In this document: piece by piece, positions 1-7,094 of the stretch
Layout: the number at the start of each line of letters is the position of its first letter
How positions within the stretch are numbered: position 1 is the stretch's first letter
The notes under the pieces: model-generated
The model's database searches: none
Seen by the model: only the letters and a program-made list of their open reading frames with translations
Told to the model about the DNA's origin: nothing
Source of the DNA: Nocardia sp.
Lineage (GTDB): Bacteria > Actinomycetota > Actinomycetes > Mycobacteriales > Mycobacteriaceae
Direction: 5' to 3'
NCBI GenBank assembly: GCA_017354515.1
Contig: JAFMQT010000017.1
Location: 2,836-20,785 of the forward strand
DNA: 17,950 nt
Translations under genes and position numbers: made by a program

Positions 1-28
1 CCGCGCGGCATTCTCGTGCCCGCGATTC

Positions 29-718
29 TCAGGCCTCGAGTTTGTATCCGAGCCCGCGCACGGTGACCAGATGTTCCGGCTTCGCCGGATCGGATTCGAT
101 CTTGGACCGCAACCGCTTGACGTGGACATCAAGGGTTTTGGTGTCGCCGACGTAATCGGCACCCCACACCCGGTCGATCAACTGGCCGCGGGTCAGCACC
201 CGGCCGGAATTGCGCAGCAGATATTCCAGCAGATCGAATTCCTTGAGCGGCAAAGTCACCGACTTCCCATTGACCTGCACGGTATGGCGATCCACATCCA
301 TGCGCACCGGTCCGGCTTCGAGCACACCCGCTTCACCGGGGGTATCCATCTCCTCGCCGGCGCCGCGGCGCAACACCGCGCGGATACGCGCGATCAGTTC
401 CCGCGACGAATAGGGTTTGGTCACATAATCATCGGCGCCCAATTCCAGGCCGACGACCTTATCGATCTCACTGTCCCGAGCGGTAACCATGATCACCGGA
501 ACACTGCTGCGATTGCGTAACTGCTTGCAGACGTCGGTTCCGCTCATACCCGGAAGCATCAGGTCGAGCAGGACGATATCGGCGCCCGAACGATCGAATT
601 CCGACAGCGCGGACGGTCCGTCGCCGACCACGGTCACCTCGAACCCTTCCTTGCGCAGCAGGAATCCGAGCGGTTCGGCCAGCGACTCCTCATCCTCGAC
701 GATCAACACACTGGTCAT
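29..718 (-). CDS. regX3: Phosphate-responsive response regulator RegX3
   Basis: OmpR/PhoB-type response regulator of 229 residues. The receiver domain fills residues 4-115: acidic pair E9/D10 region, phospho-acceptor D52 in the LLDLMLPG stretch, T79 and K101 (VTKPY). A winged-helix DNA-binding domain follows at about 130-228, ending in the typical TVRGLGYKLE. It is the partner of the upstream histidine kinase: the ATG overlaps the kinase stop as ATGA (715-718), so the two are translationally coupled. In mycobacteria RegX3 activates phosphate-scavenging genes when phosphate is low. The identification rests on the receiver/winged-helix architecture, the SenX3 partner and gpmA nearby. In M. tuberculosis repeats separate the two genes; here they overlap directly. 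Confidence 0.95.
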   Translation of the reverse strand: MTSVLIVEDEESLAEPLGFLLRKEGFEVTVVGDGPSALSEFDRSGADIVLLDLMLPGMSGTDVCKQLRNRSSVPVIMVTARDSEIDKVVGLELGADDYVTKPYSSRELIARIRAVLRRGAGEEMDTPGEAGVLEAGPVRMDVDRHTVQVNGKSVTLPLKEFDLLEYLLRNSGRVLTRGQLIDRVWGADYVGDTKTLDVHVKRLRSKIESDPAKPEHLVTVRGLGYKLEA

Positions 719-1974
719 CGGGTTGCCTCCACACCGTTCTGTCTGGTCCGCCCCATATGGCGCGCACCGTCGTCATTCTTACCCACCCCGTAGGTGGTGG
801 TGGGGTTCTTGCGCTCCGCCGAGGTGGCGGAATTCTGGCTGCCGACATCGACCGCGGGAATTCGCAATGTGAAGGTGGAGCCGGTACCCGATTTACTCCA
901 CAGTGCGATTTCGCCGTTGTGATTGGCGGCCACGTGTTTGACGATAGCCAGCCCGAGTCCGGTTCCGCCGGTGGCGCGCGAGCGCGCCTTATCCGAGCGG
1001 AAGAACCGTTCGAAAACCCGTTCCTGATCTTCCTTGGCGATTCCGATACCACGGTCGGTGACGGCGATGTTGACGTGGCCGTTGCGCAGCGATCGACTGA
1101 CCGAGACGTGTGAGCCCTTCGGCGAATAGTTGATCGCGTTCTCGACCAGATTCGACAGCGCCGTGATCAGCAGCGTCTCATCGCCGAGGATTTCCAGACC
1201 GCTGTTGGCGTCGGTGCTGACCGAGATGCCGGCGGCCTCGGCGGCGGTACGGGATCGTTCGATCGCGGCGTTGACCACCGTATCGACATCGACATTCTCG
1301 AGCTGCGGCAGCTTCTCGGCGCCCTGCAGCCGCGAGAGCGCGATCAGCTCGGTGACCATCTTGCCCATCCGATTGGCCTCGGCGAGCAGGCGTTGACCGA
1401 AGTGCCGCACCGAATCGGGATCGTCGGCCGATTCCAGCATGGCCTCGGCGAGCAGGCTCATCGCACCGACCGGGGTCTTGAGTTCGTGGCTGACGTTGGC
1501 GACGAAATCGCGGCGGGTGGCCTCCATCCGTGCCTGTTCGGAGTCGTCGTCGGCGAACAGCACCACGAAGTTGTCGTTGCCGCGCGAGAGCGGGCGCGCC
1601 ACGCCACGCACCGCGATCCGGCCTCGCCCGGGCATCGGATTCTTCAGGGTCTGATCGAAATCGACATCCTGACCGGTGGAGATCACCTTCTCCACCGCCG
1701 CCCACGCGCGTTCGTCGAGCAGGCGGTTGCGGACCAGGCCCAATTCCTCCGCACGCGGATTGACCAGCACCACATCGCGGTATTCGTCGACGACCGCGAT
1801 ACCGCTCTCGGAGGCGAGCACGATCAGGTCCAGAACCTGCGACATCGTCATGCCGGTATTGGCTTCTCGCCGCTGGGCGTGGCGGGCATTCACATAGGGA
1901 ATAGCCAGGCCACCCACGGCCAGACCGACGATGGCCGCGAGAATCGCCAATAGCACGGCCTGGGGAACGCTCAC
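715..1974 (-). CDS. senX3: Sensor histidine kinase SenX3
   Basis: Membrane histidine kinase that senses phosphate status and phosphorylates RegX3. With the GTG start at 1974 it has 419 residues, close to the roughly 410 of mycobacterial SenX3. One N-terminal membrane segment (about 4-28) leads into a PAS-like region (about 45-130). The dimerisation H-box is FVANVSHELKTPVGA with phospho-acceptor H163. The ATPase domain has N-box NLVENAINYSPKGS, G1 DRGIGIAKEDQERVFERFF and G2 GTGLGLAIVKH. An upstream GTG at 2040 would add 22 hydrophilic residues before the membrane helix. I prefer 1974 because the protein then begins directly at the helix and a TACGAT box lies 7 nt before it. The 3' end overlaps regX3 by 4 nt. 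Confidence 0.93.
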   Translation of the reverse strand: MSVPQAVLLAILAAIVGLAVGGLAIPYVNARHAQRREANTGMTMSQVLDLIVLASESGIAVVDEYRDVVLVNPRAEELGLVRNRLLDERAWAAVEKVISTGQDVDFDQTLKNPMPGRGRIAVRGVARPLSRGNDNFVVLFADDDSEQARMEATRRDFVANVSHELKTPVGAMSLLAEAMLESADDPDSVRHFGQRLLAEANRMGKMVTELIALSRLQGAEKLPQLENVDVDTVVNAAIERSRTAAEAAGISVSTDANSGLEILGDETLLITALSNLVENAINYSPKGSHVSVSRSLRNGHVNIAVTDRGIGIAKEDQERVFERFFRSDKARSRATGGTGLGLAIVKHVAANHNGEIALWSKSGTGSTFTLRIPAVDVGSQNSATSAERKNPTTTYGVGKNDDGARHMGRTRQNGVEATR

Positions 1975-1981
1975 ATAATGA

Positions 1982-2010
1982 ATCGTACGGTCGCGCACCC
2001 GGGCACCGAA
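1982..2010 (-). promoter_or_regulatory. Predicted leaderless senX3 promoter
   Basis: Minus-strand -10 box TACGAT (1987-1982) lies 7 nt before the GTG at 1974. A weak -35 TTCGGT (2010-2005) is spaced by 17 nt. The -35 sits in the loop of a 7-bp inverted repeat (ACCCGGG at 1997-2003, CCCGGGT at 2011-2017). There is no Shine-Dalgarno sequence before this GTG. The spacing fits a leaderless transcript; no start site has been measured. Confidence 0.45.
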
Positions 2011-2025
2011 CCCGGGTTGACCAAG

Positions 2026-2086
2026 TTTCACGCAGGTCACGGCTCATTTCACGACCGTTGGCCGGGTATTCACGCAAAGTTGGCCG
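2026..2086 (-). promoter_or_regulatory. TTCACG direct-repeat array, candidate RegX3 (PHO-box-like) sites
   Basis: On the plus strand TTCACG occurs at 2027-2032, 2048-2053 and 2069-2074, exactly 21 bp apart. Related half-sites fall between them: GGTCACG at 2035-2041, and GTTGGCC at 2057-2063 and 2079-2085. Together they give units about every 9-12 bp. The PHO box known from Streptomyces PhoP is built of 11-bp direct repeats of a GTTCACC-like core, so this is a plausible RegX3 autoregulatory site. It lies about 50-110 bp upstream of the senX3 start at 1974. Binding is inferred. Confidence 0.5.
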
Positions 2087-2176
2087 ATATCGGGAACCAG
2101 CCCCTGACAGCGGTTTTCGGACACTACCGGCGGGTCGCCGGCACCGCCAGACGGACGATTCGGAGTACTGTGAGAA

Positions 2177-2542
2177 TCAACTCACCGCTCCGGTGCGCCG
2201 GAGGATGTAGGCGAGCAGCCTGGTCCCGAAGTATGCGAGTACCAGCCCCAGCACCGCGAAGACCACCCCGCGCACCGCGAGGCGCACCAGCCCCTGCTCA
2301 GGTGCCGGATTCGCGTCGAGTAGCAGCGCCCAGAACCATCCCTGAGCCAGCAACGATGTCACGGTGACCGCGGGCGGGATATCCGCGAATTTGTTGCTGA
2401 GCACCGAGTCGCGCTTCGGCCCACCCAGATTCGGCTGTACCAGCCCGGCGATCACCGCCAGCCAGTAGCCGACCATCACCACCACCCCGACAGTGAACAG
2501 CAGGGTCGGGAATGTGATTGTGGCCCTGGCGAATTCACCCAT
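2177..2542 (-). CDS. Small three-helix membrane protein, DUF1449/YqiJ-like
   Basis: A 121-residue integral membrane protein with predicted helices at about 11-34, 58-76 and 88-113. A polar loop (about 38-56, QPNLGGPKRDSVLSNKF) joins the first two. The FPTLLFTVGVVVMVGYWL start resembles actinobacterial OB-fold membrane proteins of the DUF1449/YqiJ type, but this rests on pattern memory only. That family often sits beside a flotillin gene, and none is present here. The ATG at 2542 has a good Shine-Dalgarno sequence, GGGGAG, about 6 nt upstream. It lies 54 nt downstream of gpmA on the same strand and may be read through from it. Its function is unknown. Confidence 0.8.
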   Translation of the reverse strand: MGEFARATITFPTLLFTVGVVVMVGYWLAVIAGLVQPNLGGPKRDSVLSNKFADIPPAVTVTSLLAQGWFWALLLDANPAPEQGLVRLAVRGVVFAVLGLVLAYFGTRLLAYILRRTGAVS

Positions 2543-2596
2543 CCGATCTCCCCTCTCGGAAAAGCTCCCCGGCCGGAGTCGGCTCCGCCCGGCTGT

Positions 2597-3334
2597 CTAC
2601 TTCCCGCCCTGGCCGGCGACGGCGGCGGCGCCGGCGGCCGCGGCCTCGGGGTCGAGATATTCGCCCTCGCCGACCGGACGCAGGTCCTCGTCCAGTTCGT
2701 AGCGCAGCGGAATTCCGGTGGGAATGTTCAGGCCGGCGATCTCGTCGTCGGAGATGCCCTCGAGGTGCTTGACCAGAGCGCGCAGCGAGTTGCCGTGCGC
2801 GGCGACCAGCACGGTCCTACCGGCCCGCAGGTCCTGCGAGATGGTGGCCTCCCAGTACGGGATCATGCGGGCCACGACATCCTGCAGACATTCGGTCCGC
2901 GGGACCTCGATACCGGCGTAGCGCGGGTCGCCGGTCTGGGAGTACTCGCCCGCCTCCTCGATCGGCGGCGGCGGGGTGTCGTAGGAGCGCCGCCAGGTCA
3001 TGAACTGGTCGTCACCGTATTTGTCGCGGATCTGAGCCTTGTTCTTGCCCTGCAGCTCACCGTAGTGCCGCTCGTTGAGCCGCCAGTCCCGAACCACCGG
3101 AATCCAGTGCCGATCCGCCGCGTCCAGGGCGTTGCTCGCGGTGCTGATCGCCCGGCGCAGCAGCGAGGTGTAGACGATATCGGGCAGCACACCGTGCTCG
3201 GCCAGCAGCTCACCGGCCCGTTTGCCCTCGGCGATGCCCTTGTCGGTCAGGTGCACATCCACCCAGCCGGTGAACAGATTCAGGGCATTCCATTCGCTCT
3301 CGCCGTGGCGCAGCAACACGAGGGTGTACGTCAT
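2597..3334 (-). CDS. gpmA: 2,3-bisphosphoglycerate-dependent phosphoglycerate mutase
   Basis: Cytosolic glycolytic enzyme that interconverts 3- and 2-phosphoglycerate through a phosphohistidine. The 245-residue protein has the RHGESEWN motif with catalytic H10, arginines R60/R61, E88 in RLNERHYGELQGKNK and the second histidine H180 in AAHGNS. The body is standard for the dPGM family. The last 15 or so residues form an Ala/Gly-rich low-complexity tail. In mycobacteria the orthologue (gpm1) also precedes senX3-regX3. A TAGCAT box 8 nt before the ATG suggests its own leaderless start in addition to read-through from the ROK gene. Confidence 0.96.
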   Translation of the reverse strand: MTYTLVLLRHGESEWNALNLFTGWVDVHLTDKGIAEGKRAGELLAEHGVLPDIVYTSLLRRAISTASNALDAADRHWIPVVRDWRLNERHYGELQGKNKAQIRDKYGDDQFMTWRRSYDTPPPPIEEAGEYSQTGDPRYAGIEVPRTECLQDVVARMIPYWEATISQDLRAGRTVLVAAHGNSLRALVKHLEGISDDEIAGLNIPTGIPLRYELDEDLRPVGEGEYLDPEAAAAGAAAVAGQGGK

Positions 3335-3342
3335 GAGAGGTC

Positions 3343-3348
3343 ATGCTA
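3343..3348 (-). promoter_or_regulatory. Predicted leaderless gpmA -10 box
   Basis: TAGCAT is read on the minus strand, followed by 8 nt and then the gpmA ATG at 3334. The TAG of the box is also the stop codon of the upstream ROK gene. There is no clear Shine-Dalgarno sequence between box and ATG. Confidence 0.45.
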
Positions 3349-4248
3349 GTACGGGTCGCACTCCTCGCTGCCGGCCGCCAGCAGGGCCGCCCCGACCAGC
3401 GTGGCTCCCTCGGCGATCGTGGACCGGCGCACATCGAGATCACGGATGAAGGCGAGCCGGGCGTGGGTGGCGACCGTCTCGCGCATCGGATCCCACAGCG
3501 GTGGTCCGGCTTCGGCGAAGCCGCCACCGATCACGACCCGGTCGATATCCAGGGTCGCGGCGGCGGAGCAGATCGCCCGCCCCAGCGCGGTTCCGGCGCG
3601 GGCGAGAGCGGCGACCGCGATGCCATCACCGGTGTGGGCGGCGGCCGCCAATTCCGCACCGGTCGTCCCCGGCCAGCCCCGCTCCCGGGCCCACCGGACC
3701 GACGACATCCCGCCGGCGACCGCTTCCACGCAGCCGACCCCACCGCAGGCGCACGGCACCTCCCAGCCGGGGACCACGATATGACCCACATGCCCGGCAT
3801 TTCCGGTGCGGCCGAACAGGACTCGCCCGTCACTGATGATGCCGCCGCCGATTCCGGAGGAGACGGTCATCGCCAGACCCGAGTCGATCCCGCGCAGTCC
3901 ACCGATTCGCCATTCGGCCAGGGCCAGGGCCGCGCCGTCGATGGCGAAATGGATATCGGCCGCCGGGAACAGGTCTCGGACGGCGGAGACGAGGGGAAAT
4001 CCGGTGCGCCATTCCGGAATATTCAAGGGGGCGGCGGTTCCGGCGCGACTGTCGACCGGACCGCAGGCGGCGATACCGACCGCGCTCACCTCCTCGCCGC
4101 CGGCGACCTGGCGCAGCAGCGCACAGCACGCATCCCACACCCCGGTGGCAGGCACCTGCGCTCGGCGCACCTTCCGCAGGACCGGCGGGGTATCCGACAC
4201 GGCGGCAACGAATTTGGTGGCGCCGATATCCAGTGCCAGCACAGCCAT
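3346..4248 (-). CDS. ROK-family sugar kinase-like protein
   Basis: A 300-residue ROK protein without an N-terminal helix-turn-helix, so a kinase-type rather than repressor-type member. The phosphate-binding loop is LDIGATK (6-12). Catalytic Asp is D104 in FAIDGAALAL. The glycine-rich SSGIGGGI is at 130-137. The zinc site is H156 plus the CxCGxxGCxE motif (C166, C168, C173, E175). Two positions depart from typical glucokinases: the usual ExGH, with a sugar-contacting Glu, reads HVGH (H153), and the NDAN-type motif around the catalytic Asp reads IDGA. The sugar specificity is therefore uncertain, or the protein may not be an active kinase. It starts 16 nt after the YbjN-like stop, and its own stop is 11 nt before gpmA, within an mshA-to-gpmA run. 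I recall a LysE-type exporter at this slot in M. tuberculosis. Confidence 0.85.
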   Translation of the reverse strand: MAVLALDIGATKFVAAVSDTPPVLRKVRRAQVPATGVWDACCALLRQVAGGEEVSAVGIAACGPVDSRAGTAAPLNIPEWRTGFPLVSAVRDLFPAADIHFAIDGAALALAEWRIGGLRGIDSGLAMTVSSGIGGGIISDGRVLFGRTGNAGHVGHIVVPGWEVPCACGGVGCVEAVAGGMSSVRWARERGWPGTTGAELAAAAHTGDGIAVAALARAGTALGRAICSAAATLDIDRVVIGGGFAEAGPPLWDPMRETVATHARLAFIRDLDVRRSTIAEGATLVGAALLAAGSEECDPY

Positions 4249-4264
4249 ATCGACTACCGCCCGG

Positions 4265-4768
4265 TCAGGATTCCTCGGAATGCACCAGATGTTCGAAGGC
4301 GCGCAGATTTTTCAGCGACTCACCGCGCGATACTCGCCAATTCCATTCCCGCCGAATGGATTCGGCGAAACCCAGCTCCAGCAGGATGTTGAAATCGCCG
4401 TCCACCGCCTCCAGGATCTGGCCGAAGATCCGGTCCAGCTCATCGGCGGTCACCGCATGCTCGGCGATGCGGCCGACCAGATAGATGTCGCCGACATTGT
4501 CCAGGGTGTAGGCCACCGCGTACAGCCGCCGGTTGCGGCGCAGCAGGTATTTGTAGACGCCCTCGAAGTTCTCGTCCGGTTTGCGGCAGACGAAACATTC
4601 GAATCGGACACCGTACTTGCTGACGGTGAGCATGATCGTGGTCTTCAGTTTGCGTTCACCGGGCAGCACCACGACGAAGGTTTCGGCGCCCTCGCGGGTG
4701 TATTCGATCTCCCGCTCGCGCACCGTGTCCTCGATCAGTCGGGCGGTCCGCTCGACGCTGCCACTCAC
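4265..4768 (-). CDS. YbjN domain protein, type III secretion chaperone-like fold
   Basis: A cytosolic protein of about 167 residues and the counterpart of the conserved YbjN-family gene next to mshA in mycobacteria (recalled as Rv0487). The beta-rich middle (TFVVVLPGERKLKTTIMLTV, FECFVCRKPDENFEGVYKYLLRRN) and the helical end are typical of actinobacterial YbjN proteins. The exact biochemical role is unknown. The GTG at 4768 forms a GTGA overlap with the mshA stop and has GGGAG about 12 nt upstream. Another GTG at 4798 would add 10 residues (MAAPDGSSAQ) and overlap mshA by 34 nt. I prefer 4768. Constant pairing with mshA suggests a link to redox or mycothiol physiology, which is inference from position only. 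Confidence 0.85.
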   Translation of the reverse strand: MSGSVERTARLIEDTVREREIEYTREGAETFVVVLPGERKLKTTIMLTVSKYGVRFECFVCRKPDENFEGVYKYLLRRNRRLYAVAYTLDNVGDIYLVGRIAEHAVTADELDRIFGQILEAVDGDFNILLELGFAESIRREWNWRVSRGESLKNLRAFEHLVHSEES

Positions 4769-6117
4769 CTGCGCACTGCTCCCGTCCGGCGCCGCCACAG
4801 CGCCCGCGACCTGGCCTGATTGCTCTCACCCTGCAACGTACCCGGTATCCGCGCGGTTATTGCGCGGTGCTCGGCCAGGGCCGCCGAATACGAGGTCAGC
4901 AGCCCTGCGGCGGTATGGTCCCAGGAGAATTCGGAGGCGTGCGCCACCGCGGCGGCCGCCATCCTCGCCAGCCCGGATGCGTCGTCCAGCAGCCCGCGCA
5001 GGGCCCGAGCCCAGTCGTCGGCGCGGTGACCCGGTACCAGCCGGCCCGAAATCCCGTCCCGCACAGCGGTACCGAGCCCGCCCACATCGGCGGCGAGTAC
5101 CGGTGTGCCGGTGGCCTGGGCCTCGATCGCGACCAGGCCGAACGATTCGTTGTAGCTGGGTACCGCGACCACATCCGCCGCCCGATACACCTGCACCAGC
5201 CGATGCGCGGGCTGCGGCGGCAGGAAGGTCACCCGATCGGCGATGCCGAGCGAACGCGCCAACTCGATCAGCGCGTCCGGGCGATCCAGGCCGGTACCCG
5301 ACGGGCCGCCGACGATCAGTACCCGCAGCGGACGGTCCGGTTCGGCGCGCAGCACCTCGGCCGCCGCGTACAACAGCACATCGGGGGCCTTGAGCGGTTG
5401 GATGCGGCCCACGAACGCGACCACCTGCTCGGCGGGATCGAGATCGAAGACCCGGCGAGCCGCGAGTTTGTCGCCCGGCCGGTACCGCTCCAGGTCGGCG
5501 CCCGGGGGCACCACGTCGATGCGGTCGTCATCGGCGCCGTACAACTTCACCAGCTGATCGGCCTCGCGCACGGTATTGGCCACGATCCGATCGGATTCGG
5601 CGATGATCTGCCGCTCCCCCGCGATCCGCGACATCGGCTCCGGGGCATCCCCCTCGGCGAGGAAAGCGTTCTTGACGGCCGCCAAGGTATGCGCGGTATG
5701 CACCATCGGCACCCGCCAGCGATCGCGCGCCAGCCAGGCCACCTGACCCGACAGCCAGTAGTGCGAATGGATCAGGTCGTAATAGCCGGGTTGCTGCCGG
5801 GCTTCCTGCCGCAACACCTCCGCCGCGAACGGACACAGCTGGGTCGGCAGATCGTTTTTGTCCAACCCCTCGAACGGGCCGGCCACCACATTGCGCACCA
5901 GCACACCGGGGGCGGCCTCGACCACCGGCTCATCCCGAGATGAGGTGGCCCGGGTGAAGATCTCCACCTCGACGCCCTGACGCGCCAATCGCACCGCCGA
6001 CTGCAGCACATACACATTCATCCCGCCCGCGTCGCCGGTACCCGGCTGCGCGAGCGGAGAGGTGTGCACCGACAACACCGCTATCCGACGCGGAGTTCGT
6101 TTCGGGCCATTGCTCAC
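4765..6117 (-). CDS. mshA: D-inositol-3-phosphate glycosyltransferase MshA
   Basis: First enzyme of mycothiol synthesis: it moves GlcNAc from UDP-GlcNAc to 1L-myo-inositol-1-phosphate in the cytosol. The 450-residue GT4/GT-B protein has the N-terminal VLSVHTSPLAQPGTGDAGGMN stretch (glycine loop GGMN 31-34) and DLIHSHYWLSGQ (114-125). It also has FVGRIQPLKAPD (235-246) and the EX7E motif ESFGLVAIE (324-332). These blocks closely match mycobacterial MshA. The start is a GTG (6117) with no good Shine-Dalgarno sequence. The C-terminus is an Arg-rich tail. The gene leads a run with the YbjN-like gene, the ROK gene and gpmA. M. tuberculosis has a ROK/NagC-type regulator upstream; here an alpha/beta hydrolase takes that place. 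Confidence 0.95.
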   Translation of the reverse strand: MSNGPKRTPRRIAVLSVHTSPLAQPGTGDAGGMNVYVLQSAVRLARQGVEVEIFTRATSSRDEPVVEAAPGVLVRNVVAGPFEGLDKNDLPTQLCPFAAEVLRQEARQQPGYYDLIHSHYWLSGQVAWLARDRWRVPMVHTAHTLAAVKNAFLAEGDAPEPMSRIAGERQIIAESDRIVANTVREADQLVKLYGADDDRIDVVPPGADLERYRPGDKLAARRVFDLDPAEQVVAFVGRIQPLKAPDVLLYAAAEVLRAEPDRPLRVLIVGGPSGTGLDRPDALIELARSLGIADRVTFLPPQPAHRLVQVYRAADVVAVPSYNESFGLVAIEAQATGTPVLAADVGGLGTAVRDGISGRLVPGHRADDWARALRGLLDDASGLARMAAAAVAHASEFSWDHTAAGLLTSYSAALAEHRAITARIPGTLQGESNQARSRALWRRRTGAVRR

Positions 6118-6138
6118 ACAGTCCAGTGTGCACGCTCG

Positions 6139-6171
6139 CGTAACAGGTTCGTTATGCGCTCGGTGATTCTA
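6139..6171 (-). promoter_or_regulatory. Candidate mshA promoter and operator-like inverted repeat
   Basis: Minus-strand TAGAAT (6171-6166) is a good -10 match and would give a leader of about 40 nt before the GTG at 6117. Two AATCAC direct repeats (6180-6161 region) surround it. Just downstream is an imperfect palindrome, CGTAAC-AGGTTC-GTTATG on the plus strand (6139-6156, 5 of 6 arm bases paired). I found no convincing -35. Confidence 0.35.
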
Positions 6172-6209
6172 GTGATTGTCTTCACACTGAAATTGCTCTA
6201 CCGGTCCGC

Positions 6210-7034
6210 TCATCCCAGGGTCGCGACGAACTCGGTGACCTCGGCGGCGAAGCGGTCGGGATCTTCGATGAACACCGCGTGCTGGGCTCCCACCCAGATC
6301 GAGGTGCGGGAGTCGGGAGCGTGGGCGGCGGTGTACCGGCCATTGTCGACCGGGACCACCGGGTCGGCGTCACCGTGCATAACCAGCACCGGGATATCCA
6401 GTTCGGCAAGGGTTTTCGCATTGTCCACGGTGCGATACATGAGCGCCTTGCGCACGTGCGGCGGTGTGGACAAACTGGCGCCGAACAGCCGCTGGGCATC
6501 GCCACCCTTATCGCGACCCGGGCCGGTATTGGCATTGCCGAAGGCGGCGAATCCGCGCATCGCCCGCCCCGCACTGGTCTCGAAGACATCGGGGATGGCC
6601 TTGCGCATCGCGGGCCCCGGCTGCGACCCCTCCACGCCCGGCCCGATACCCGCCTGCGATCCGCAGTAGATCACCGCGGACAGCGCGCCGGTTCCGTATG
6701 CGGCCAGATAGTCGCTGAGCACGATTCCGCCGTAGGACCAGCCCAGCAGCACCGCATTCGCGGTAATGCCCTCGGCGGCCAGGATCGCCGCCACATCGGC
6801 TGCCCAGTTCGCCGGATCGTCGTATCCGCTGACCGGTGCATCGGAGTAGCCGTGGCCGCGCAGGTCGACCGCGATGATCCGGAAGGTTGCCGCCAGCAAC
6901 TCCCCGGCCCGGCCCCAGCAGCGCAGATTGCCGGCCCAGCCGTGCAGCAGGATCAGCGGGCGCGCGCCTTCCGGGCCCGATACCCGGTACACGATCGTCG
7001 TTCCGTCCGCGCTGACCACATCCCGAATCGCCAT
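6210..7034 (-). CDS. Alpha/beta hydrolase
   Basis: A 274-residue alpha/beta-hydrolase fold protein, probably cytosolic since there is no signal peptide. The oxyanion region is LLHGWAGN (29-36). The nucleophile elbow is GWSYGG with S100. An acidic residue lies in HGDADPVVP (D222/D224) and the catalytic His is H252 in GAQHAVF. A lid region (about 130-200) carries Gly/Pro-rich sequence. The triad is complete, so it should be an active esterase, lipase or C-C hydrolase; the substrate cannot be read from sequence. It lies 92 nt upstream of mshA on the same strand and diverges from the short-chain dehydrogenase. A TAGCCT box 7 nt before the ATG suggests a leaderless transcript. Confidence 0.88.
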   Translation of the reverse strand: MAIRDVVSADGTTIVYRVSGPEGARPLILLHGWAGNLRCWGRAGELLAATFRIIAVDLRGHGYSDAPVSGYDDPANWAADVAAILAAEGITANAVLLGWSYGGIVLSDYLAAYGTGALSAVIYCGSQAGIGPGVEGSQPGPAMRKAIPDVFETSAGRAMRGFAAFGNANTGPGRDKGGDAQRLFGASLSTPPHVRKALMYRTVDNAKTLAELDIPVLVMHGDADPVVPVDNGRYTAAHAPDSRTSIWVGAQHAVFIEDPDRFAAEVTEFVATLG

Positions 7035-7041
7035 GATCGAC

Positions 7042-7086
7042 AGGCTAGCGGCCGGAAAACCACCACCGCGCGCCGATCGTTACGCT
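7042..7086. promoter_or_regulatory. Back-to-back leaderless -10 boxes for the hydrolase and the dehydrogenase
   Basis: The 60-nt divergent gap holds TAGCCT on the minus strand (7047-7042), 7 nt before the hydrolase ATG at 7034. It also holds TACGCT on the plus strand (7081-7086), 8 nt before the dehydrogenase ATG at 7095. No Shine-Dalgarno sequence precedes either ATG. Confidence 0.45.
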
Positions 7087-7094
7087 CGGGACCC

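Noticed and set aside
3343..4392. Long plus-strand open frame opposite the ROK gene
   Set aside because: It is antisense to a well-supported ROK gene and has Arg/Gly/Asp-rich composition with no recognisable domain, typical of a shadow frame in GC-rich DNA.
4867..5943. Large plus-strand open frame opposite mshA
   Set aside because: It has a His/Arg/Gly-rich shadow composition opposite conserved MshA, with no start signal or domain.
6279..7094. Long upstream extension of the short-chain dehydrogenase frame
   Set aside because: It lies antisense to the alpha/beta hydrolase and lacks any SDR-like or other domain. The SDR fold begins exactly at the ATG at 7095.
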